Assembly: GCF_010731655.1 (NCBI RefSeq)
Contig: NZ_AP022619.1
Span: forward strand, 1,922,001 to 1,986,000
Reading direction: 5' to 3'
DNA length: 64,000 bases
DNA from: Mycobacterium paraseoulense
GTDB lineage: Bacteria; Actinomycetota; Actinomycetes; Mycobacteriales; Mycobacteriaceae
A program made the position numbers and the translations under genes. The notes under the pieces are model-generated. The model saw only the letters and a program-made list of their open reading frames with translations, searched no databases and was not told the origin of the DNA. Each line of letters starts with the position of its first letter. Position 1 is the first letter of the stretch. This document shows, one piece after another, positions 17,265 through 26,663 of the stretch.

Positions 17265-18218
17265 TCAAGTCACTGTAGGAACCCACGCGGCGATGCGATC
17301 CCACAACTCGCGCCGGTGGCTGGCGAAGTTGTGGCAGTGGCCCGATTTTGGCACCAGGTGCAGTGTCACATCGGCAGAGCCGGTGTAGTTGGCAGGTTCG
17401 ATGTATGGATTGGGCGACACGTCAATCGCTGCGCCGAATGCGAGGAACACCGGAACATTCACTTGTGGCGTGTAGCGCTCGACGAACCCCGGCGTGGCGA
17501 CCTCTGCACCTGCGCGCACCGGCACCCGACTCTGCGCGGCGGTGTCGGCGTCGATTACCCGCTGTGGTACCTCCCCGGCATAGAACATGTCCTCAAGATC
17601 TAACCGCGGAACGTTCATGTGACTGTCCAGCGGACTGGCACCCGAGAGCTGGCAAGCCAGCGACATCGATTGCTTAACACGGCTCTCGAGATCGGCGGCA
17701 TCAATCCTTTCTTGAAAGACGTTGGCGATCTGCACCCCGTAGCCGAGCAGCGCCACCGCGTCGTAGATACCGGTGTTGGCCTGCACCATCGCGGTCAGGC
17801 ATGCGCCCATTGAATGGCCCACACCGACCAGGGGAGCAGCCACCCGCGAAACGCCGTCGATGAGGTCGCCGTTACGCAGGCCTTCACGGACCTGCCGGGC
17901 CACCTCCGCGTCGCCGGCGGCCAGCAACTCCAGCCCTAGCTGGCCGGATGCGGTCGGGTCAGTGCTCTCGCCGACACCGAGATGGTCCAGGGCGATGACG
18001 ACAAAGCCAGCCTCGGCCAGGTGCTCTCCGAAGCTGTAGCCGGGGTGCCCGTCAATCTGCATGTGCCAATAGTGCTTGTCATAGAGTCCGCCGGGCAGAC
18101 ACAACAGGGTGGCGACCGCATCGGCGGGCCGCGGCGGCAGGAAGACCCATGCCGACTGGACCAGCCGCTCACCGGTCCCGACCCCGGCCGTCACATCGAA
18201 CGTCAATGGCGTTGGCAT
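17265..18218 (-). CDS. Alpha/beta hydrolase
   Basis: A 317-residue alpha/beta hydrolase from ATG 18218. Strand-turn LPGGLYDKHYW supplies the oxyanion region near residue 41, nucleophile Ser136 sits in GHSMG, and the C-terminal His is in VPKSGHCHNF. The fold is clear but the ester, lactone or C-C substrate is not. It is divergent from a LysR regulator with a 106-base gap, the usual arrangement in which the regulator controls both. A start further upstream (18269) would run into the LysR promoter and is less likely. Confidence 0.88.
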   Translation of the reverse strand: MPTPLTFDVTAGVGTGERLVQSAWVFLPPRPADAVATLLCLPGGLYDKHYWHMQIDGHPGYSFGEHLAEAGFVVIALDHLGVGESTDPTASGQLGLELLAAGDAEVARQVREGLRNGDLIDGVSRVAAPLVGVGHSMGACLTAMVQANTGIYDAVALLGYGVQIANVFQERIDAADLESRVKQSMSLACQLSGASPLDSHMNVPRLDLEDMFYAGEVPQRVIDADTAAQSRVPVRAGAEVATPGFVERYTPQVNVPVFLAFGAAIDVSPNPYIEPANYTGSADVTLHLVPKSGHCHNFASHRRELWDRIAAWVPTVT

Positions 18219-18324
18219 GGCACATATCGTCGAAACCGCCGCCACCGTTGTCCAGTGCGTTTTGCACATCGCGACGTTGCCCGAACCGCAACGCGCAAGG
18301 CGTATCGAGTGTCAAACTGGCGCA

Positions 18325-19233
18325 GTGGAACTTCACCACCTGCGCTGTTTTGTTTCGGTTGCCGAGGAGCGGCACTTCGGCCGGGCAGCCCAGCGTCTAC
18401 ATCTGAGTCCGGCACCGGTCAGCCGAGCGGTGCGGGCGCTGGAAAGCGAGCTCGGGGTGGCCCTGTTCATCCGCGGCCACCACAACGTGCGCCTCACCGC
18501 CGCAGGCTCGGCGCTTCGCGAACGCGCCGCGGAAATACTGCGTCACGCTGATTCCCTGAGCGACTACGCACGATCGTTCCGGCATCGTGCGAGTGCTATA
18601 ACGATTGGTGCATTCCATCTTTCGCCGCCAGCCGTGCTCGACCGCACGGTGGTTGCTCTGCGCAACCTAACAATGTGGGATGTCAAAATTGAGCTCGTTG
18701 AACCGGGCCAGCTGCCGCGCCGGCTCGCGGCGGGCACACTGGACTTCGCGTTGCTGAACCCGACGCCCGACTGCGACCACCTGCCGCACCAGCCGATCGC
18801 CGTACTGGACTACGTGCTTGTCATGCGCGGCGACGACCCGCTGGCCGCTTGTCAACACGTCGACTGGGCGGATATCAGCCGACGTGACGTGACACTGCCA
18901 CCTGATACGCCATTTCCCTCAGTGCTCAACGACCTGCACGACTTCATGGTCTGCCACGGCGTCACACAATTCGACCGCATCGACAGCCTCGACGTTGCCG
19001 CGATGGCCAGCCGAATCCGCACCTATCGCAGTGTGATTCCATCGCTGAGCCTGGAAGCCGGCGGGCCGTGGCGGGTATTCGACGACCCGGCGTTCGCCGT
19101 GCGCCGGTTCCGCCAACCGCCGCCGCCATACGTCCTTTCACTGGCGTGGAGCCCCGACACCCCACAGCGGACGGGCATCGACCCAAGGGACGTCCTCGCC
19201 TCGGTCGCAGAGCCCGGCGCTCTCACAAAATAA
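18325..19233 (+). CDS. LysR-family transcriptional regulator
   Basis: A 302-residue LysR regulator. The helix-turn-helix is at residues 2-60 (LHHLRCFVSVAEERHFGRAA, then SPAPVSRAVRALESELGVAL), followed by the linker and a two-lobed periplasmic-binding-like effector domain (GAFHLSPPAVLD onward). The GTG at 18325 is chosen because the family begins MELRHLRxF; the long open frame upstream of it is the shadow of the hydrolase. Divergent from the hydrolase at 17265-18218, its probable target. Confidence 0.92.
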   Translation: MELHHLRCFVSVAEERHFGRAAQRLHLSPAPVSRAVRALESELGVALFIRGHHNVRLTAAGSALRERAAEILRHADSLSDYARSFRHRASAITIGAFHLSPPAVLDRTVVALRNLTMWDVKIELVEPGQLPRRLAAGTLDFALLNPTPDCDHLPHQPIAVLDYVLVMRGDDPLAACQHVDWADISRRDVTLPPDTPFPSVLNDLHDFMVCHGVTQFDRIDSLDVAAMASRIRTYRSVIPSLSLEAGGPWRVFDDPAFAVRRFRQPPPPYVLSLAWSPDTPQRTGIDPRDVLASVAEPGALTK

Positions 19234-19463
19234 TGGATCGCCATTTAAGCCCATCGGACACCGACCCCGCTTGACTCCTCGCGCGACAGCATCCAGTCCC
19301 CCACATATGAGGCAATGCATGGCAATCGCTCACGTGAGGTTTCGTGTCAGGCGAGGGCAATCCCGCCCATCGCGATCGGCGTGATATCCGCCTGAAGTGC
19401 CCGGGCCGCCCTCGTGCCAGGTACGTTGAGCATCACAAATTGCCATCCGCCGAAAGGAAGACC

Positions 19464-19774
19464 ATGGCAAGCGACGACAGAGCGCCGGCCGTCCGAACAC
19501 GCGAAAAGCTCGACGAGGACGACCACGACCTATTGAATTTCGGGGAGGCAGGCCAGCGGCTTCGCTTGGAGATCGCGTTCGGTGAGCGTCATGAAAGACG
19601 TCTCGATCAGTCCAGCTCTGGCAACAACCTGTCGAAAGCCCCAACTCTCCTGAAGGCGCTAGGCATTGCAGCGCAACGCATTCGACGCATCGGATCACCG
19701 ACGAGAACTCCGAGAAATTCTTCGGCCACTCAGGCAAAACCAAGCGCAACCTACCCCGCCGAGGCCAACAATTG
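19464..19774 (+). pseudogene. Small conserved mycobacterial protein, frameshifted (copy 1)
   Basis: Begins MASDDRAPAVRTREKLDEDD and HDLLNFGEAGQRLRLEIA, closely matching the intact 104-residue copy at 39883. After about residue 70 the frame is lost. The conserved end (ITDENSEKFFGHSGKTKR) is found in the next frame, running straight into the PPOX gene. Related proteins are often labelled acyl-CoA synthase in databases without support; the sequence is a short acidic helical protein with no ligase motif. Confidence 0.8.
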
Positions 19775-20200
19775 ACGGTCGCATTCCCCGAATGGTGCGT
19801 GAACGGCCAACCGGTTTCGATGTTTCTCTTCATGAGGCGACCCGACGACACGGTGATCGGATACCCCATGACCGGCACTCCACGTGACGGAGCCATCGAG
19901 TTCACGACCTATCGCAGGGCCGCGAAAGCCCGCTATCTGGCAGCGGACGATCGCGTCTGCGTTGTCATCGTCAACTACGACGATCCCGCCGAGGGCGTTG
20001 CCTTGTGGGGCCGCAGCCGCCTTATTGATCCGACCGCGTTCATTCCCGCACGACCCAAAGCGGGCCCGACAGAGGTGCCCGATGCCGTAATAGACACCGT
20101 TCGCGAGCGATTGCAAGATGGTAAGCGAGTCGTGTACCGAATCGAAGTCGATCAGTCCCGACCCTCCCGGAGGGTGGTCGCCGCCAATGCCGAAGCCTGA
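19772..20200 (+). CDS. PPOX-class flavin/F420-binding protein
   Basis: A 142-residue split-barrel protein of the pyridoxamine-phosphate-oxidase-like superfamily: VSMFLFMRRPDDTVIGYPM opens the barrel, then TTYRRAAKARYLAADDRVCVVI is the conserved flavin-phosphate-binding segment. In mycobacteria this family binds F420 or FMN and reduces small molecules. TTG start at 19772. A broken copy is at 40201. It overlaps the next PPOX gene by 14 bases, so the two are probably a heterodimer or tandem pair. Confidence 0.78.
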   Translation: MTVAFPEWCVNGQPVSMFLFMRRPDDTVIGYPMTGTPRDGAIEFTTYRRAAKARYLAADDRVCVVIVNYDDPAEGVALWGRSRLIDPTAFIPARPKAGPTEVPDAVIDTVRERLQDGKRVVYRIEVDQSRPSRRVVAANAEA

Positions 20201-20543
20201 TATCCGCATGGACGCGAAGGAGATCGACGATTTTCTGTCGCGATGCGAAATCATGGCGGTCGGCACCGTCGACGCCGATGGCTGGCCGACGGCCACCCTC
20301 ACTCATAGTGAGTTTCACACAAGAACGCTGCTGCTGCGCTTGGACCCGATTGATCCCGTCGCCGTAAATGCCGTTGCACGCCAACAGCTCTGCTGTGTCG
20401 CCGACGAGCATCAGAGCTACTACGAGATTCGAGGCGTAATAGTGCACGGCCACCCGAACTTCGTCGACAAAGCTGTTCGTGTCGACATTGAGCGACGCAC
20501 GGGTTTCGATTTCGGAAAACTCCAGCGGGATGAGTCCGTATGA
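20187..20543 (+). CDS. PPOX-class flavin/F420-binding protein, second
   Basis: A 118-residue split-barrel protein: MDAKEIDDFLSRCEIMAVGT then VDADGWPTATLTH is the typical N-terminal barrel with short helix, and DPIDPVAVNAVARQQLCCVA the binding segment. The start may be ATG 20187 or the ATG at 20208. Overlaps the upstream PPOX gene; likely the same transcript. Function beyond cofactor binding cannot be seen. Confidence 0.78.
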   Translation: MPKPDIRMDAKEIDDFLSRCEIMAVGTVDADGWPTATLTHSEFHTRTLLLRLDPIDPVAVNAVARQQLCCVADEHQSYYEIRGVIVHGHPNFVDKAVRVDIERRTGFDFGKLQRDESV

Positions 20544-20929
20544 GCGCAGTGAAGCAGCGGCGAAGTTCCCGGCGTCGTCCTACGCGATGACCGAGCAGGC
20601 CCCGCGCCATCGCCGTACGGTGTCTCCGTCGACTTCGGCGAGGTCACCGAACTGTTTGATTCCCAGTTGATCACATCCTCCTTGTCATCGGGTCGGTCCG
20701 TCGGGGCATGATCGCCCGATGCAGGGCGCGTTCGACCTTGACGCGGATAATCTCGTCCCCAAGGTGATCCGCAGGGCCCGCAAACCCAACACCGCACAGC
20801 GACGATGGCAGACACCGCTCCCGCAGCCGACGCCCCGTGGCATGCAAGATTCGTTATCCCGCAAGCTATCTCGGCCTGCCATCTTGTTCCGGTCGGAATG
20901 CGCACTGTCGCGGCCGGCTTTCCAATCAG

Positions 20930-21064
20930 ACGGCCACCGGACAGAACGTCGATGTGGCCTTGATCCACAGTGACTCGACTGATCGCGTACCGGATCCCCA
21001 AGTACATCGCGGCAGCCACGGCAGCGCGCGCCTGCGGGCGGTCGATAATGCAGCTCGCCATTAC
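20930..21064 (-). pseudogene. Enoyl-CoA hydratase N-terminal stump (copy 1)
   Basis: Minus-strand frame reads IDRPQARAAVAAAMYLGIRY then AISRVTVDQ, the first helix of a crotonase, then degenerates. A better preserved copy of the same stump is at 40428-40616, again antisense and just downstream of a PPOX gene, so both belong to one duplicated block. Confidence 0.72.
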
Positions 21065-21499
21065 GCCAGGACGTTTGCACGTGAGAGAAGTGGGCCCACA
21101 TAACCGTCGTCACCGAGACGGGGCCACCGTTGGCAACGCGCCCATCGTCGTCCCGAGCCGCGGCCGTCATCACCAGAATGGAAACGACCGCAACGAATCA
21201 CACCGCCACCCCTTGCAGCTTCGGGTCCATTTCCTCCGCGTGCCACCTGGCGTTACTGCGCAGTCGCCTTGCTCAAGCGTCGAACCGGTCGCTATATTTT
21301 TGCGGAATAAACAAACCCTTTTGAATTTGACAAGATCCAGGTTGACTCCATCCGGGGATCATCCTTCTCACGAGATCGAATCGATCCTTGACGAATACGG
21401 CACGTACCTCGACGCCAGCTGACGCATCGATGGTTCACGAGGCCGACCGACGACATTGCGGCTCTGCAATCGCAGTTCCGTGCCTTCTTGGACCACCGT
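21065..21499. other. Non-coding/degenerate stretch
   Basis: The first about 110 bases align in reading and spacing with the upstream flank of the 40428 hydratase stump. After that nothing is recognisable; short frames on both strands lack family features. Confidence 0.45.
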
Positions 21500-21792
21500 C
21501 TTCGCAATCGCCGATACGAACGCCCCACTCGCCGACGCTGGACGTATCTCGACCAGTGCATGCTGCGATCAACGAGGGCACCTCTCCGACGCCGCCGCGG
21601 CGGGCCTGAAATGGTGGACCTCCGAGGAGCAGTGGGAGATCACCGAACCGGTGCCGGCAGCTTCACGGCGGCTACGGCTACATCAACGAATACGAGGTGG
21701 CGCGGCTGTGGCGCGACTCGCGGGTGCAGCGGCTTTATGCGGGCACCACCGAGATCATGAAAGACCTGATGGGTCGGGCGATGGGCTTTTGA
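21500..21792 (+). pseudogene. Acyl-CoA dehydrogenase C-terminal remnant
   Basis: Reads AAAGLKWWTSEEQWEIT, then after frame changes HGGYGYINEYEVARLWRDSR and LYAGTTEIMKDLMGRAMGF before a TGA, the same C-terminus as the intact gene at 8239-9381. The first three quarters of the gene are gone. Together with the FadR that follows it marks a duplicated segment. Confidence 0.9.
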
Positions 21793-21893
21793 CGATGAGT
21801 TTGCTCACTGAGTGGGCGCATTAGCGGTTTGAGCAGGGCCGTTCGGCTAACCTTCAAACAGTTAGTTGATTACGACTACGGTGGAGGGTCGAT

Positions 21894-22634
21894 ATGGAGG
21901 TCACCAGCCTTCGCGAGCCGAAGATGGCCGATCGCGTGGCCACGGTGCTGCGCAGGATGTTCATCCGCGGCGAGATCGCCGAAGGGACGATGCTCCCTCC
22001 GGAGTCAGAACTCATGGAGCGGTTCGGCGTGTCGCGGCCGACGCTGCGCGAGGCATTCCGCGTTCTCGAATCGGAGTCACTCATCGTCGTGCAGCGTGGC
22101 GTGCGTGGCGGCGCCCGTGTCACCCGACCGCGACGCGAGACGCTTGCCCGTTATGCCGGGGTGATTCTCGAGTACGAGGGCGTGACGCTCAAAGACGTCT
22201 ACGACGCGCGAATTGCTCTCGAGACGCCGATGGTCGTGCAGCTGGCCAAAGAGCGCAACGCAAAAGTGATCGCGGAGTTGGAGAAGATCGTCGAAGCCGA
22301 GGAGCAGTTGAAACCGGGCAGCGACGCCGTGGTCCAACTGACGGACTTCCACGCCGCTATCGCACGGCTGTCGGGCAACAAGACCTTGCAGATCGTCAGC
22401 GATATGCTGCACCACATCGTCGAGAAGGCGAATCGCTCGCTGCAGCCCACCGAAGGTGCTCGCGCAGAGCAGGCGGTCCGCCGGTCCGCGAAGACACACC
22501 GCATGGTGCTGGACCTGATCAAGGCGGGCGAGGCCGAGAAGGCCGGCGAGCTGTGGAAAAAGCACCTGCAGAAGGCGGAGGAATTCGTGCTGTCGGGTTC
22601 CGAATTGTCCACCGTCGTCGACCTTCTCGAATGA
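21894..22634 (+). CDS. GntR-family regulator, FadR/FCD type (copy 2)
   Basis: A 246-residue paralogue of the 9408 regulator, same length and nearly the same sequence: winged helix with LPPESELMERFGVSRPTLRE, then the FCD domain with DFHAAIARLSGN and KTHRMVLDLI. ATG start here where copy 1 has GTG. The recognition helices are identical, so both should bind the same DNA. AACAGTTAGTTGATTA upstream may be its own operator. Its stop overlaps the ATG of a truncated thioesterase (ATGA). Confidence 0.92.
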   Translation: MEVTSLREPKMADRVATVLRRMFIRGEIAEGTMLPPESELMERFGVSRPTLREAFRVLESESLIVVQRGVRGGARVTRPRRETLARYAGVILEYEGVTLKDVYDARIALETPMVVQLAKERNAKVIAELEKIVEAEEQLKPGSDAVVQLTDFHAAIARLSGNKTLQIVSDMLHHIVEKANRSLQPTEGARAEQAVRRSAKTHRMVLDLIKAGEAEKAGELWKKHLQKAEEFVLSGSELSTVVDLLE

Positions 22635-23170
22635 CAGATGTCAGCCGGGAAGCCGGCCACGACATCGAGACGCCGATCCATCTCCTACGGCGGTTCGGGA
22701 TCGAGGTATTGATCGCTCATCGAAAGTCCGCCGTCGTGGAGATGCGGATGCCGCTCGCGGACATGGGCAATCCTTTCACCAACCTGCCGACCGTCGGCCC
22801 TCTGGGCGTGCTCATCGATGCGGTCAGCGGACTGTCCAACCGCTTCCGGCATCGCGACACCGAGTGGACGGTGTCCACCGAATTAGCATCGAACTGACCC
22901 CTAGAGAAGCGAGCGAGCGACCGAGTCAAATGCCTCTCTCGCAGAACTGATGGCCGTGGATCCCATGCCGCCTGCCGACGTTTTGCGAGTCCTGTGCCAG
23001 AACGTAGACCCGTTCCTCAACAATGCCGTTGGCGTCATCGACGGCAGAATCGGTCTTGTGGCGTAGCGGGTCCGGTGGGCATCGGACGCGGCACTGCCGT
23101 CGCCGACGCACGTGCGGTCGGAGACGACGGCAGGCCCGCGGTGACGGGGCGCGTCACCGCCTACCGCTAG
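22631..23170 (+). pseudogene. Hot-dog thioesterase pseudogene
   Basis: Opens as an 88-codon frame (IETPIHLLRRFGIEV, VVEMRMPLADMGNPFTNLPT, GPLGVLIDAVSG), an N-terminal hot-dog domain, and stops at 22897. The C-terminal strand of such proteins (VAGPVGIGRGTAVADARAV then VTGRVTAYR and stop) reappears at about 23065-23170. The 165 bases between are unrelated or scrambled. It was coupled to FadR by ATGA. Confidence 0.75.
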
Positions 23171-23394
23171 CGGTCCGTCGGCCCCTTGACCTGGCGGAGC
23201 GTATTGCGGCTGCGTTGGACTTTGGCAATGATGTCGTCGGCAGTGGCCTTCCACACCAATAGCGACGCGTCGCCGTTCCGATGCTCACTCCCAGCGGTGA
23301 TCGCCGTGGTGAGCTTGGCGACGCTTGCGATCGCTCTGCGGCGCAGGCGCGTGCTAGTGAATGCCTTCGGTCGGACATGCGCCGTGTTGGGGCG
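23167..23394 (-). mobile_element. IS630-family transposase C-terminal remnant
   Basis: Minus-strand frame IASVAKLTTAITAGSEHRNG then LLVWKATADDIIAKVQRSR is the end of an IS630-type transposase (the W-x2-T-ADxI-x-K-V segment before the stop). It is joined directly to the end of the TetR pseudogene. No inverted repeat ends or catalytic DDE residues remain. Confidence 0.65.
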
Positions 23395-23956
23395 CCCAAG
23401 AACGCAGGCGAATGCGCGCAAACACATGTCGGTAAGCTCAGCCCGCGAGATACTCTGCGACTGAACCCATTTCACACTGGCTGACCGAACAAACGCCAAC
23501 CAGCTCCACAGCGATTTCGGTGGCACTGCGCGCCTGTCCCTGCGCGACGAGTTGATCGATCAGGCGTTGGCCCACAACGGTGAGCTCCTCGGAGATGATC
23601 GCCTGAATTGCCGGGTCATACGACAATACGCCGCGGTTGATCGCGATGGCTTCAAAGGGATGATCGAGAAACGACTGGATGTGGGCCTCGAGTCCGGTGG
23701 CAAGCTGCTCTGCCAGCGGCAGTAGCGGATCAGGGCTCACGCGTGCCAGGAACCGGTCGCTAGCGCGCTTTAATATTGCCACGTACAAGTCTCGCTTGCT
23801 CGGAAAATGGTGGTACATCAACGCCCTGGACACACCCGCGCGCGCGGCGATGTCCTCGATTAAGACGTCTTCATACGGCATCTCCGCGAACAATGCGGCT
23901 GCCGCGTCGAGCAGCTCTTCACGCCGCTGCCGCGGTTCTAGCCGGCGTCGTGTCAC
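23395..23956 (-). pseudogene. TetR-family regulator, frameshifted
   Basis: The first 150 codons form a good TetR N-terminus: RREELLDAAAALFAEMPYED, HTH IAARAGVSRALMYHHFPSKR. Near IAVEL the frame is lost by a two-base deletion or one-base gain; the conserved C-terminal helices WSWLAFVRSASVKWVQSQS and LTDMCLRAFACVLG continue in another frame and then abut the IS630 remnant. If the shift is a sequencing error the regulator would be nearly full length. Confidence 0.8.
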
Positions 23957-23993
23957 TCGACGCCCTCGGCCAGATCACATCGCCGACGGACCA

Positions 23994-24761
23994 CTAGCGG
24001 CCACTTCTTGGATCGAGCAAGGAATGCGGCACTCGTTCCTTGAACTCGGCTGTCGAGAACGACGTCAATTGATCGGCGAGCGCGTACTCCAGGACACCTT
24101 GAGCAGCCTGGGCAAGGTGCATATTCAGCGCCACCTTCGACGACCGCAGAGCCTGCGGCGGCAGTGCGGCGAACCGCTCGCCGAGTGCCAGCGCCTCCTC
24201 GAGCACCGTGTCTCCGAGCACGACCTTGTGACCAGATTCAGCTTCTCCGCGAACGGCGCCGTGATCCGATTGCCAAGCGACACACACTCCTTGGCTTTCA
24301 TCATGCCGATCAGCAAGGGCAGCATGGCTGCGCCGTCGTCCCCGGCAGTGAGCCCAACCGCGACGTGCGGGTCGGCCAAGTAGCTGTTCTCCCGCATCAC
24401 CAGCAGGTCGGACAACAGAGCGATCGGACAGCGCAGCTCCACCGTCGGCCCGTTGACCGCGCAGACCAGGGGCTTCGCGAAGTTGATCACCCTGAGGAAG
24501 ACGGTGCGGGCCTCGTGAATCTGAAACGTGCGCGCCACCTGATCCTCGATGAGGCGGCCGAACATGGACAGCGCCGGTGCCGCCTTCGATGAGAGGAAAG
24601 TCGCGGGAGACCAGGACCACGCGACGGGCAACAGCATTAGCGTCGGTGGCCCGGTCGGCCGCCACGGCCATGGTGAGCGCGTCCTCGTCGAATCCCTTAA
24701 CGCGCCGGTCGCCCTTGCACCATGTCGGGGCATAAGTGCCGATCGAGATGACGTTGCTCAT
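23994..24761 (-). pseudogene. Chimeric remnant: thiolase-superfamily N-terminus joined to enoyl-CoA hydratase
   Basis: From ATG 24761 about 55 codons (VISIGTYAPTWCKGDRRVKG, DEDALTMAVAADRA) resemble the N-terminus of a ketoacyl-synthase/HMG-CoA-synthase-like protein. Then, in a shifted frame, comes enoyl-CoA hydratase sequence (FGRLIEDQVARTFQIHEART, AKPLVCAVNGP, ADPHVAVGLTAGDDGAAMLP), which shifts again near KLNLV before ending in EEALALGERFAALPPQALRS. Neither enzyme is complete. The class 1 site at 24811 lies 50 bases upstream. Confidence 0.8.
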
Positions 24762-24810
24762 GGTTCCTTGCTCCTGGGCGACGGGACCGTCGCGATCGTA
24801 GATCAAATAA

Positions 24811-24824
24811 GATATATAGTTATA
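24811..24824. promoter_or_regulatory. Operator-like AT-rich site, class 1 (GATATATAGTTATA)
   Basis: Identical over 15 bases to the site at 16822, in the divergent gap between the hydratase chimera (minus) and the SDR stump (plus). Confidence 0.55.
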
Positions 24825-24875
24825 GCATTTAAGAGCCGGTGCGTCCGTACCAGCGGGCGAGAGGAGCCCAAGACC

Positions 24876-25000
24876 GTGCACAGTTCAGGTTCTCGCACTC
24901 TGAAGGACCGCGTGCTGGTGGTGACCGGTGCCACCCGTCGCATCGGGCGCGAGATTGCGGTGCGTGCCGCAGCCGATGGCGCCGCGATCGGCGTCACCGC
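24876..25000 (+). pseudogene. SDR N-terminal stump
   Basis: GTG-started frame VHSSGSRTLKDRVLVVTGAT then RRIGREIAVRAAADGAAIGV is the first Rossmann segment of an HSDL2-like short-chain dehydrogenase. The frame then runs into unrelated sequence and stops at 25091, so most of the gene is missing. Confidence 0.65.
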
Positions 25001-25135
25001 TGAACATCCGTTGCCCGTAACACCGCGCGCGCAGAGCATGAGCGTCGGCTCGGCCGGATGGCCCTTACTGCTGCCAATCCGTGGGACCTAGTGATCGGCA
25101 ATTTATGACCGCGCAGTCAACTAAAAGGAGAACTA

Positions 25136-25915
25136 GTGACAGTCGAGAAATTCAACGGTGCGTCCGCGATCGTCAGCGGCGGCGCGGGCGGCCTCGGTGA
25201 GGCCGCGGTGCGGCGATTGCACGCCGAAGGCCTCGGTGTAGTGATCGCCGACCTGGCCGTCGACAAGGGCAAGGCGCTCGCCGACGAGTTGGGCAGCCGC
25301 GCGAGCTTCGTTACTACCGATGTGACGAGCGAAGACTCGATCGGGGAAGCCATCGAACAGGCCCACCAACTGGGCCAGCTGCGGTATGCCGTCGTGGCCC
25401 ACGGAGGATTCGGCGTCGCCCAACGCATCGTGCAACGCGACAACAGCCCGGCTGATTTCGCCGCCTTCGCCAAGACCATCGATCTCTATCTCAACGGGAC
25501 TTACAACGTCGCTCGGCTGGTCGCCGCTTCAATCGCGGCCGCGGAACCCCAGGCCGACGGCGAACGAGGCGCATTGGTGCTCACGGCATCCATCGCCGGT
25601 TATGAGGGTCAGATCGGTCAAAGCGCTTACGCTGCGGCGAAAGCCGGTGTGATCGGATTGACGATCGCCGCCGCGCGAGACCTCAGCTCCGTCGGCATTC
25701 GGGTGAACACAATCGCCCCCGGGACGATGAAGACGCCGATCATGGAGTCGGTCGGAGAAGAGGCGATCGCGAAGTTTGCCGCTAATGTGCCGTTCCCCAA
25801 ACGGCTCGGGACTCCTGCTGAGTTCGCCGACGCGGCGGTCTTCCTGCTCACCAACGGGTATGTCAACGGTGAAGTCATGCGTCTTGACGGCGCACAGCGA
25901 TTCGCTCCTCGCTGA
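25136..25915 (+). CDS. Short-chain dehydrogenase, 3-hydroxyacyl-CoA dehydrogenase type II-like
   Basis: A 259-residue SDR starting at GTG after AAAGGAG. Rossmann loop SGGAGGLGEA near residue 14, VAHGGFG in place of NNAG, Ser in LTASIAGYEG, catalytic YAAAKAG near 164, then NTIAPGTMKTPI. The pattern resembles the HSD17B10 type that oxidises 3-hydroxyacyl-CoA to the keto form, which would fit between hydratase and thiolase. Cytosolic and NAD-dependent by loop type. It stands alone after the SDR stump. Confidence 0.9.
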   Translation: MTVEKFNGASAIVSGGAGGLGEAAVRRLHAEGLGVVIADLAVDKGKALADELGSRASFVTTDVTSEDSIGEAIEQAHQLGQLRYAVVAHGGFGVAQRIVQRDNSPADFAAFAKTIDLYLNGTYNVARLVAASIAAAEPQADGERGALVLTASIAGYEGQIGQSAYAAAKAGVIGLTIAAARDLSSVGIRVNTIAPGTMKTPIMESVGEEAIAKFAANVPFPKRLGTPAEFADAAVFLLTNGYVNGEVMRLDGAQRFAPR

Positions 25916-26663
25916 GTGCTCGCACATCCGGTCCGCCGGACTGCGTCGTGCCTGAAATTATCAAAACAGTTCTATTATTTCGGCCGCTGCACGTAGCATC
26001 CGTGGTGCGGCTCACACCGTGCCAGACGGCGCGGCACGTTCAAGTCGATCGAAGGCAACGACGAAAGCTTTATGGCCTGGCTCGACAGGCGCGTCGTCTC
26101 TTCATCGCCGTCGCGGCCGCAGACAGGGACGGTCGCATGCCGTCGAATGCGCGCCGCCGCGCCGACCAATGATGTCACGCCGATGGTGACCGAGAACCCC
26201 GCGCGGTTCATTTCCGCGGCGAGCACGAGCAAACCCAGCGAACCACGTCACTCATCGGTCATGTGGTCGTGCGAACTGGAGACCTCTCCAGACGCCGGTG
26301 TGCGTGAACGTCGATGCCGAGTCGTGGCGCATCGGAGGGATCCGTCCGGCGACGTCGGTGGTCCGCGTTGGGCCACGTGACAGTCGACATGGAGGGTTTT
26401 CGCCTTCGCCCTCGGCGTTCTTGTTCGTGCCGAACATGTGTTCGGCCGCCGCTTGGAAGCCATTGCCTGACTTCAGGTCCGGATAGCGGATTCGCACGAG
26501 TGGTTCAGGTCTTCGTCGTTTCCCCGCAAGGGTTCTCTTTTCTAATGGCGGGCATATACCTATGCCAACGACGCTACTTTTAATGATAGGACATTATTGA
26601 ATGCTGAGATAACTGACAAAAGATGGTTCGGCGCAAGACGCTTTGACGCCGCAGAGGAGAACG
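25916..26663. other. Gene-free stretch of about 750 bases
   Basis: No frame shows a recognisable family. AT-rich islands near 25955-25985 and 26560-26610 look like promoter regions; the latter would serve the TetR gene. The middle (26000-26500) has scattered short frames on both strands that look like decayed coding DNA but cannot be named. Confidence 0.45.

Noticed and set aside
18109..18324. Upstream extension of the LysR gene
   Set aside because: Runs through the divergent hydrolase and its promoter; LysR family starts at the HTH at 18325.
19464..19774. Acyl-CoA synthase label for the small conserved protein
   Set aside because: About 100 residues with no ATP-binding or ligase motif; the label is a known loose annotation and is not supported by the sequence.
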